From contig NC_058501.1 of NCBI RefSeq assembly GCF_020382885.2, positions 17,232,001-17,296,000 on the forward strand: a stretch of 64,000 nt of DNA. Reading direction: 5' to 3'. The translations under genes were made by a program, and so were the position numbers. The stretch comes from Scatophagus argus. Lineage: Eukaryota > Chordata > Actinopteri > Scatophagidae. Shown here one piece after another: positions 37,506-52,300 of this stretch (the first letter of the stretch is position 1; every line of letters begins with the position of its first letter). Below the pieces are notes generated by a model. It saw only the letters and a program-made list of their open reading frames with translations. It was not told the DNA's origin and did not search any database.

Positions 37506-37512
37506 TAAACCT

Positions 37513-37518
37513 TTTATT
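37513..37518 (-). terminator. tpi1b: Polyadenylation signal of tpi1b
   Basis: AATAAA on the minus strand, about 570 bases after the tpi1b stop, giving a 3' UTR of about 38083-37500. Confidence 0.5.
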
Positions 37519-38083
37519 ATAATGTTTCATTACAGCCTTCTCACCCTTCGACCCGTCGGCCAATACGATTAACATGTAATGGACACGTCCCTCTGGGCAA
37601 AACAGCCAATCAGAGAGAGGATCATGCAATGTCTACAGGGAGGTAAAAGCCACAGAACATCATAAATACACAAACGAGAGACACCAATATTAAAAAGATG
37701 AAAACATCTGAATGACAGGAGCTGGGACGCTGTTTACAAAAAAAAGTCTGTAAACTTTTCAAGTAAAAGGCGGAGACTGGCTGTCCACCTCAAGGTGTAA
37801 TTGTCAGTCTGTTACAGCTGGAGCACTTGGTGTGGAAGTTAGTATGCACTCAGGCTATTCTCAGTGGACTTAACTCTTTACAGTGCAGTACAGTGTATGT
37901 GTCAGCCTGTCCCTTTTCTTCGTGACAAAATATACCCAGAGAAAAAGTAAAGGAAAAGGGGCGAATGACGTCATTACACAAATACTTTGGATAAAAAGGG
38001 GAAGAGGACTAAGTGCTGAGAGTGAGGGATGATGGAAGCTGGGCTCTGATCTGGACGTGGACTCGCTGCAGCTGTCGTAGTTT

Positions 38084-41530
<3,447 letters not shown>

Positions 41531-43364
41531 CGGCTCCATTGGTTTATGCCGACACGCCCGCAAACGCGTCTCCCTTTTTTGAGGAAGGGGAAAGAGCAAA
41601 ATGTCATGTTGCGTTCAAGCGCTGTGGGCGAAGCTTTCACACCCGTTGACCAACCTGTTAGACACTTTGGGCAAGATACTAATACCATTGTGTGTAAATA
41701 CAAAAGTGAAAAGACTCAGTATGAAACATTACTTAAAGCTACTAAAAGTGAATCTTATTGCAAATATTATCTTTATTATATATTGCCTATTATATATTAT
41801 AATATTATCTTGAAATAATGAAAAACAACTTACTTTGTCAATTAAATATAGTGAGGTGAAAAATTACGATATTTGTTTCCGAACTGAAGTAGGAGTATCA
41901 ACTAGCAAAAAATCAAAATATTGTGTGCAGGACTAGTGTAAGAACAAAAGAACAAACTCCAGTCACGGCATGAGCCATTCAACTTCAATCAGTCCTGTTT
42001 AACTTTTCAATTCACTGGCTCTGTGTGTTACACTTTAATTCCAGTCACAGGCCAAATACACTCATGTAAGTAGGTTTACTTTCTTAACAGTTGAGTATGA
42101 AGATCCTTGGCATCAACACTGTGAGTGCATTTATTTTCCATATGGATATAGACCCAAACAATACTCCCAAAATTACAGTCTGTTTAAATTTAGCTGAAAA
42201 ACCTCATCTTGTCACATATTTCTGATTGTTTTGATATAATTTTTTGTTATCAATTAATTTAAAAGGAAAGTGACTGATGGAGGCTAATACTGCTTATTAA
42301 TCACAGCCACAAGAGGCTAATATGTTCAAATACACAAGTATAACTTGTATAATCAAAACCTATTAGCTCAGGTCACATTATTATCTTTAGTTGCAATGCC
42401 AACTACAAAATCTTCTATACTAACGAGTGTCACCAAAAATCGACTGGATGTGCAGTAAAAGTGTTTGACAAAAACGAAAACGAAGAACCGTTTGATTGGC
42501 TGAGAAGAAAAAGGTTCCACCCCTTTTGCTTTGACAGACTTAGTATCGTACTTTCTGATTGGACGGTATTTAACCCTGTTTTGCATTTCCGGCATGCACT
42601 GCGGTAAAAATAAATAAATAAATAAACGTTTACACAGACAAAATAAAATTTTGAGAAATCTGAGGTGTGGTTTGTCAAAACATATGCCTTTGGTTTATAG
42701 TGTTGTTATTTTGTTCTTTTCGATAAAAACAATCACAACACTACACCATAGCAATAATGTACATATTTAGCGTACTAGTAGTATCAGAGTTCGGCATGTC
42801 GGTAGGAATCTTTGCTCTTTAAGTATTTCTCTAGCAGGCTTTTCATAACGAGAAGCCCACAAACATTGTGAAAATAAATCACTGAAGTGCTGCAAACAAC
42901 ATGTGGTAGAAACAGTTCCGGAGAAGTCTGAGGCTGTTCAGATCACTTAATAATCGAACAAGATTAGCAGAATACTTGTTTTAAAATGGTGTTGTACTGT
43001 GCAGCAGCCATGATGTTGTCCCCGCGTGATGTCACACGGGGGCGCACTCACACCACACCGCTTTCATAGCGAATAGTGGCTTAATCTTACATACTATCAT
43101 GCACTAATTAACTGGTTTGTGCTGTGACACATAGCCCCACCTCATAAATCCAACCTGGAGCGACAAACACTTTCAAATAAAGAGACAGGATGAGGCAGGT
43201 AGAATGAGAGGGGAAGTGGGAGGAGAATCGCACAGTTCAACTTCATGAAGTGGTTGAAACACGGAGGGCCTTTAAAAAGCGGAGCGTGTACGTGTGGATG
43301 TCTGTCGCGTATCAGTAGAGTCTGCTGAACCGTCGCGGAGACAACGTTTCCGCCCACAAGAAAG
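41531..43364. other. Divergent spacer between tpi1b and lpcat3
   Basis: About 1.8 kb of A/T-rich sequence with no recognised coding exon. A more GC-rich block just before 43365 (about 43010-43364, with cacacgggggcgcactc and gaccgtcgcgg-like words) probably holds the lpcat3 promoter and 5' UTR. Confidence 0.45.
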
Positions 43365-46300
43365 ATGGCGGCTCCCTTGCTGGAGAATCTGTCGGAGTCT
43401 TTAGGTTCCCCGGAGCCAGCGGTTCGACTGATTTTATCTATTTTAATCGGTGAGTTTTACTTCGCGAATACTTTACGGGTTGTTCTGGTGGCTAGCCGAA
43501 ATAACACCCCTCCAGTGGCATGTCTGAGTGCTGAATTGCTCTTTAATTGTTAAACTCACGGCTAACATAACGGTCAGTTGGGTAAAGTGACTGGCACACG
43601 TTAGTCACAGGCTGCAAACCATTTGTTTTTATCCGGCGCTGTGTAGGAAGCTAAGTAATTAACCTAATAAATAAATTACGGTCTTCCCCCCCCGACTAAC
43701 GGCTTGGTTTCTCGCAAGCTTGTGAATACATAGCACACACCCTGAAACGAACGAGATTGTGTTTCCTGCATAACATCATCACCGGTGGCTAACTTGTGGA
43801 AGTGAACTGACATGAAGGCGGTTATGGTGCAGGACGCGACCGGTTTCTTGAATGCTGTCGTGTCAACCGTCTCAGAGTCCCCCCCCCTTTAACTCATTTC
43901 CTAATTGTTGAACTTCTAATTGGGTCAGTTACAAAATGCTGGCCACCAAAACACACCCGGCCAAGTTGCATGTTACATTTTGCTAATATTTTTTTGTTAT
44001 TGTTAGTGTGAGGCTGGTGTTGGTATTAAAGTTGGTGGAAATAATTGTCCCAGTGTTGTAGATACTTTGACAAGGAGAGTGAGCAAAGGATGCCAAAATA
44101 TGTCCTCCAACTCCTCCATTTTTCATTCAGTTGAGTGGAGGGGGAGACTGTGACGGGGGTTAAAATGTGCTGTGTTATTGTAGATAGTGACATGTGGCTT
44201 TGCGTTAGGACCTCAGTGCCGGGGTGTATGGGGTGAGGGGACGTGGGGCCCGGGGTCCTCCAGGCTGTCCTCTCTGAACTTTGCTCTGACACATGGACAC
44301 GTCTGTGTTTCTAACACCAACAATACAACAGACTGAACGTGTCAGTTCATATCTGACATTGGTTGGGCAATGCCTTGTCAGTCAGCCCTGTTGTTGCGGT
44401 CCCCTTGTCCCAGTTGTTGCTTAATGTTTCTTGCACAATATTCTGGTCATATAGTAACTGCCTTGCACTATTTCATTGGTGCCTGAATATCAGGTGGTTT
44501 TGTCAGCGTTTCCACAACTATACATAGACTGGCATAATCTAGGTTTTGGTTTGCCAGCTGCTTTGCAAGAGCAGCTACACTGCCTGTAACTTGATATTTG
44601 ATACTGTATCCACGGCAGTACTGTGTGTGTGCAATCTGCTGAAAAGGAGCCACTGCAGCTAAAAATCATTTTCAAAAGAAGCTCGCAAGACTGCATCAAA
44701 GGGGCTCAGATGATTAGCATTTCTGTGCTTGGCTTAGTTGGATTGCGAAAGTTTCTAAAGGATAAGACTGGTGTTTTTCTGTTACTCTAATGTCCACAAA
44801 TCTCATGAAGAAAGCATTGCATTAATCTGTCTCTCAGACCGTGCCACTCAGCCTCTCATAGAAATATATAAATTCATTTAAAAAATAAAAAAAGGTGATT
44901 CCTGAAACAGCAGCGCACTGCAAGCAAATGTTACTCAGTCAGGAATATGTAGTGTATTCCCAGCTGTATGTTCATACACTTGTATTAATATGCACTAGTG
45001 GCAACAGCATAGTGCACATAGGGTTGACTCACTCATACAGTGCCCCTTTTCATCGCTATGAATGACCTTGTCACACAGTGCAACGGTGTGGCCCACTGTG
45101 TGTTTACCAGCTGGACAGCAATGGAGGTCTCTGGAAAAGGGGGAATAAGCCCTCAGACTTTTACCATGCCAACGATATTTATCACATCAGTTCATTGTTG
45201 CTTTTGGCCTTTTCACAAAAGAACGCAGCAAAAGCTTAGTGATGGCACATGCTAAAGCAATCCACCAGGAACTGACTACAACCATTAGATCAAGAATGCT
45301 GTCCCACTGATTTTACAATCATTTGGCCCCAAGCCACACCTAAAACCCCGTCCACTAATTATAGATCTTTGCTAAACACAGGAAGGACAAAGGTGCAGAG
45401 ACTTCTCATCCAGTCAAAAAAAAGAGTTGGTTGGGCTGTTTTGCCCCCTCGGTTATATTATTCCACGGTTCCTATTTACAGTGTCCGTTCACTTTTTCAA
45501 AATAGCCACAGCTCCAGAATCACATCATAGTTCTGACAAACATCTTTATAATGTAGCACTTTGAAGAAGGTGTTCACAATTCAGATATTGACACGAATAA
45601 TGGCAGTATGATGGGTCAAAACATGAAGAAGAAGAAGAAGTCAAAGAGAACTGGTTGACCCTGTGTGAAAAGAACTTTTACCTTGTTCACTGGTGAATGT
45701 TTGTCCTTTCCAATAGTCTTATGTAGGGCAGTTATCTTTCTCCTTGAGATGCCAGGTTTGTAGCAATGTTACTAATGTGCTACTGTATGTGTGTTTTAAT
45801 ATCAGAAGGTGTCAACAACAGCTCACTTGCCCGATATGAGGACACGTGCTGCAGTTCTGTTAACATTTGTCTTTTTTTCTCTTTCTTTTTCTGCAGGGTA
45901 TCCCTTTGCTCTGGTGTACCGTCGGTTCTTGTTCTACCAGTCTGCCACAGTTATACACTTGTTCAACGCGTTCTCTGGGCTGGCTCTAGCAGCATTCAAC
46001 TTTGGTGAGATGAAGAGGAGATTGAGGATGTGTGTTATTATACAACTGTAAAAAAACCCAATATGCAACAGGAGCAATAATTATGTATTGCTGTGTTCCA
46101 TTGCCTATTCCTTGAGTTTGATATATGGGTCTGGCTTTTTTTTTTTTTTTACCCTGTTAAAATTTCTTGCAAACACATACAAGTTATTTATACAAGTTAA
46201 ATTCACTAATCTTTCAGTGTAGCCTTTCTACACTGAACAACAACAACAACGACAAAAAATCCACCAACGCTCACAAACTTCTGGCTTGTCAGATAAAACA

Positions 46301-49300
46301 TAATGAGGTGACCTTGCATTGGAGAAAATATGATGCAGTAGATTTGAAAATTAGTTGGCCTCCATGTACCTCTAAATAGTTAAAATAACTAAGAGTTCCC
46401 TGTGTGCTTTTGTTACATCTCAGTCACACGGTAAAATAGTTTTAATCAGGGTTTGTAACTGTTTCACCATAAATACGTTACGAATTCTGCAAAAAAAAAA
46501 CCACCATTCAGGTGGTTTTTTTTTTGCCTCTGGTCTTCAGACAGCCTGAGTCGTCCACTGTAAGAAAAAGTAACCAAAAAGCGCTGCTGTCTACTGCTCC
46601 CTGTTTTCGGGTGTGTTCATGAGATGGAACGTGGCATACCAGGAAAACAAAAAACAGAGCGGCAGACTTGTCTTTGAGCCTGAGGAGGTTATGGAATCAG
46701 TCCAAGTCATGTGTTGCGTCTACAGTCATCAGGTTCATAACTGGTCCGAGTCATGTGGCATCAGCGCATCATATGAATAAATGTTTTCAGATATTTATTG
46801 CATCGTGAATGCATGGCACCTGCTGAGTTCTGCTTAAACTCATTACTACCCCAAATATGCTCCCCGGGCGCCTGATGCAGCCCACTGCTCCTGTGTGTGT
46901 TTCACTGCATGTAATTTGCCAGGTGTTGGGTTAAATGCAGAAGGCAAATTCAGTGTGTGTATGTAAAAAAATATATATACTGCCAATAAAGCTGATTTTT
47001 CTTCTTCTTCACTATACTACTATAAATACTTGAATTTGCTTTTCATGGACTGCTTTGATCTGCGAAGGATTTGTGATGATATTTGCAAACTAAAAGGGGT
47101 CTCACAATTAAAACTCCTAGAAGAATCGCTGAACTTAAATGGGAAGCACCTTTGACCCGTGACAAAGAAGTAAATGTGGTGCTCTGAAACAAAGTACCGG
47201 TTTTACCACTGTAGCCTTGCATCTAGTTGTTATTTTGCGTGTGTAGGCTCTTCCTGTGTGCCTTAATGCACAGTACAATGAATGCTGCAACTAACAACCA
47301 TTTTCATCATCAGTTCATCTGTTGATTGTTTTCTAACCTTATCAATTAGTTGTTAAGTTCATGAAATGTTAAAAAATAATTAAAAAAAAATACTCTCCAG
47401 ATTCCAGGAGCTCAATTAAATGTTTTCAGATTTCTTGGTCCAACAGCCTGAAAAACAAAGATTTGCTTACTAAGATTAATCACTTTCCAAGCAAAAATGC
47501 CTGACATTTGCTCATTTCAGCTTCCTTCTTTCTTTTCTTCCTCCTTCTTTTGCCTCATGAGGCACATTTGAGATTTGATGGTTGGCTGAATAAAACAATT
47601 TCAACAGATTATCTTGGGCTGCGCTAAACTATAACATTTTGCATGTGTCTGACATTTCATTAAGAAAACAATGAATCTGTTCATCTGCCGGTTATTGTCG
47701 AGCTCAGTTGTTCCAATTAGCTCAGTTAGTTGCAGTTCTACAAGTAATTCAGTTAGGGCTACGAGAGCCAGCAAATACTGAGATTTGAGAAGATGAAACT
47801 ACTGAGTGTTTGATGGTTTGCTTAAAAACTTCAGCTCTGCTGTGGTTTAAACTTATGTTTACCCGAGTGACAACCTCTTGTAGGAAGCGCTCCTCTAGAT
47901 ATGATGAATGGATGGAGCTTCATCATGTATGCGAGTGGCATGTCGGAGTAATACAAACTGCTAACACTGATCTGTTTCTCTTTCCTTTGTTCTGTTGTGG
48001 CTGCACTTGGATTTTACAGCAGGTCTGTTGCTTTATCTTCTTGTGGAATACACTTTTCTTCTTTTCTTCCTCCAACCCTCTTTGAAAGCTCATTTCAAGT
48101 CGCATGCGTATGATAGATTTGCCTTGTTGTCTTTTCTCCATCTCTGCCGACACTGAACTGTGCAGGAAAAAATGCTGCTGTCATGTCCAGTCCTACAGGT
48201 CACACTTGACTGCACTCACCGTCATCCCCCCCTCCCCCTGTCCGTCTCTCTCCCAGGCTCTCAGATCTGTCACTCCGCAGTATGTGTCCTTGTCCAATTC
48301 CTGATGCTGAGGCTCATGGGGAGGACGGTAACAACTGTCCTGAGCAGCTTTACCTTTCAAATGGTGAGGTGTCCCGGTCTTTCCTCTCCCCTTGTGTCCA
48401 GGCTTTCTTTTCTAGCATTGGCTCCCTTTTGTCCACTGTCAGAGCTACTGTCAGCCAGTTCATTTGCGCAGTCTCATATCCGATTTCTGCATCTGCATTC
48501 TGCGACTTCCTTTAATCGTCTTGTTTAATGGCTGCACACCGTTTGTCCCATGTATTAAAAGGGGCTGCTCATAACCAAGGCCAGTCATTTAAGGACGTAG
48601 TCACGTGCGTCCTGTGGAAATGCTGGAGTCTTAATTGTTGCATGCCGCTGCATTTTTTTGGTCGCACCTTAAAAAATACGGCAATGAAACCAAAATTTTA
48701 AGCCGAAATATGCCTGTCCTGTCCTTATTTTCATTCTTTTTGCCCAAAGTATTCTGTCACGTAGAACTGCGGTAAAAGTTTGATCTGTTTACTGCATGTC
48801 TCTTCTTTCTGTCCTCCTGAAGCTGTACCTGCTGGCAGGGTATTACTACACAGCGACAGAGGAGTATGACATCAAATGGACTATGCCTCATTGTGTCCTC
48901 ACACTCAAACTTGTTGGTGAGTTGACTCCTCCTCTGTTTTCAAGCACTTCTTTTCTCATTGTGTTAGATTTGAAATCTCCCCATCGCTGCTGTCCCGACG
49001 CCCCTCCGAACTCTGGTGAATGGTTAACACCTATAAACTGTCCTTCTTTGAGGTGGTCTTTGAAGTGATCATGACAGCATTAGTCACCCGAACAGTTTCT
49101 GACTCAATTGCCTTTTCTGATTACAGGTTTGTCATTTGATTACTACGATGGGGGGAAAGATCAAGTGAGTTGGTTGATCTCTCTTGTTTTTGCCTGTTTG
49201 TCAGTATGTTGGTCTTTGTCCACTTTATCTCTGTTTATCATTGGTCACTTACTTTTATCATACAGACTAAATACTAAATAAATAAAGAGTAAAGTGACCT

Positions 49301-52300
49301 GAGTAAACAATAAGTAGACTTAAATGTAATGTTAAGTATTGGGTCAGATTGTCACATTGGCTCAGACAAAGACCATATAAGTAAAGTGATATTTGCATAC
49401 CTGCATTGCTGTGCCTAAAGTTTATTTATTTATTTCTATATTTTTAAATAGATTTTTCACGCAAATGTTTTTTGAAATTTCTTTTTTCATTACTAAAAAT
49501 GCTAGGAAATAGTGAAAAGTGCTCATTGCAGTGTTCCAGATGTATGTAAGGTTGTTTTGGTCGACTGTCAGTTCAAAACTCAAAATATATTAAGTTTACT
49601 ACCAGGCAAAACAAAGAAAAGCAGTGAATCTTCACATTCAGGGAGTTTGAACCAGAGAATTTTGGCATTTTCACTTCAAAAAAAAAAATCCCTTGCTGGT
49701 TTAGTTACAGTCACTCTTTCTGCTCTGTCTGTTCTCCTTCTTTAACTCATCTTAAGCTCATCTACAGAAACGCTTTGTTCTTTTCTAGTACAGCTGGCGC
49801 ATCTGTATTTCATTGTCGTTCTAAAGCCTGTTTATGTTGTGGTTTTCTTTCTGTTTTGTCCTCTTCTGTCTACTCAATTACCTATAAATCTGCTCTCACG
49901 TGGTTAATATTTTTGCTGTCCCCTAATTCACATGCTTTAAATGAATGCAAGCAGTCTCTCTTCAGTACACAGTTTACATCCTCTGGTTAAATGCCAGTTT
50001 TCAGTGCAGTCAGATTGTCTACAAGGTGCGCAGACTTTAAAAGAATCCTTTTGTTACTAAAGCTCATTCAGATGTGTTCAAAATGACTTTTCTGCTCACG
50101 TTTTCTTCACTTGCTCCTCTCCCTTTATCCCTCTCTCACATCTCTCTTCTTTGTTTTCCATCCGTCTTTTCCTTCTCATATCCTTAAACCCCAGTCCCAG
50201 CTGAGTGAAGAACAGAAGAAAGCAGCCTTGCCGTCAGTTCCCTCTCTGCTCGAGGTGTTCGGCTTTTCTTATTTTTATGGAGGCTTCCTGGTGGGGCCCC
50301 AGTTTACGCTGCGAAGTTACCAGAGGCTGGTGGCACGGGAGCTCACCGACTGCCCTGGAAAGCCTCCGAACAGGTAAAATATGGAGAAAATGATGGGTCA
50401 TGAAAATAAAAATAACCTGAAAGATTACCTTTTTCATATTTCCGTGAAAACATGCCAACTATCTTGCGTCACAGCCCTGCAGTTAACATTGTTACCTTCC
50501 CTTCTCCCTTTCTCATCTTTCTCTTCCAGTATTATACCGGCTGTGAAGAGGTTTGCTTTAGGTTTTCTTTGCCTGGTGATATATGCAATATTTAGTCCCT
50601 ATTACCCAGACAGCTACTACTTAACAGACGAGTATGAGGTGAGAACAACAACATGGTTTTAAAAAAATATTTCGGAATTGTCACGTTTCAGGATATCTTT
50701 CTCACTGTCTGAAATGTAAAACTGCGTCCTTTCCACAGGCGCAGCCCTTCTGGTATCGCTGTGTGTTTATTCTGCTCTGGGCTAAAGTCATTTTGTATAA
50801 ATATGTCAGCTGCTGGGTTATAGCGGTAAGTAACCTGTTGACCTGCATGTATGTGCATGAAAAGAGCATAAAGTACTGTTGTGCCTTAAGGCAAACGGCT
50901 AACAGCTCGCTGATTTGGTTCCCAAAGTAAGCCCCATTTACAGGAAGCTGCATTTACATACAAAACCTCGCCCAGCACTCGGCGTTGGAGAGCATTAACA
51001 TTAAAACACTCACCTTTACATACCTTTGCATACAGTCGTACATGCATAATCGCATAATGTGACTCGTGTAATACGTACACTCTCAGTTTATATCAGGCTC
51101 TTGTGCTTCCTGGCGTGATCATAAGCTGAGAATGACGTGTTTTTTGTGCGTTACAGGAGGGTGTATGTATATTATCTGGACTAGGCTACAACGGTGTAGT
51201 GGATGGAAAGCACCAGTGGGACGCCTGTGCCAATATGAAGGTGTGGCTCTTTGAAACCACGCCACTTTTTGGAGGAACCATTGCTTCCTTTAACATCAAC
51301 ACAAACGCGTGGGCTGCAAGGTCAGTGTCGAGCCTGAAATCTGTGAGATGCTCTAGCTCGCAGTCAAAGCGGTGCTGTAAAAGTTAAATATTTACTCAGA
51401 TGATAACAGTGAAGCAGAGGGTTATTCCAGTTCACAGAGTGACGCATTGCCACACACGTAGCCTGGTGTCACACTCCAAGGCCTCTCTTCACAGATGGTC
51501 TTAACTCCAGAGGAATCATCACGGGGAGGGAGCGGACATGCTCACAGGCCATTCAGAGTTAGAGCTTTTCCGGTGTTAAAGGCAGTTTTCCAGCAGTAGC
51601 ATATGACACCATTCAATGACGACCGCAGTCAGCAAAGCAATTTATTGAACGTGCACTTTATTACATGGTCCATTTCAGTTGAATGCACTAGCCACCTAAG
51701 CTCACTTTTACTTTCTATTATCCAAAACTGTATGAGACACAGAGAATGGAGGAGGGAGAGTGAAACCTTTCAAGAATGGAAGTGAAAAAAAAAACCTGCC
51801 CACTAATTCATAAGAACTTCACTTAAAGGGAAGATTATATTGTATAGCAGGTCGATGGAGAGCTTTCATGCCCTTGCTAGATAAAATACAGACTTCACAC
51901 TTCAAAATGCTCCCATTGTTTGACCTACAAAGAAAATTATTTATAGTCACATATGTGCCACTTCTGGCTCTCTCAGCACACGTTTAAGCAGTTTAATACT
52001 ACATGGGTTAAATTTGATGTTCTTCTCTGAAAGCTTGTCTACATAGAACTATAACCGCGCCAGCTTTCTGTGGTGCATTTAAATTCATACAACATACAGT
52101 AAAAAAAAGAAACCGGCGTGAATCAAAGAGTCAACTGTGTCAGCCTGACTAATTAGTATGTGGAGGACAATGTTTGATACGTGGAGATGCTCCTCATGGG
52201 GTGACTTTACTTTAAACTCGCTGGTTTCATCTGAAATATCGTTTATAGCCGTTCCAAGTGGCCCCATTCAAAGATGGGGTGAAAAGTCAGCTGTCAGCAG

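Noticed and set aside
46489-46527. The hairpin as a microRNA precursor
   Set aside because: A 17-bp stem with A10/T10 homopolymers and a 5-base loop is too short and low-complexity for Drosha processing.
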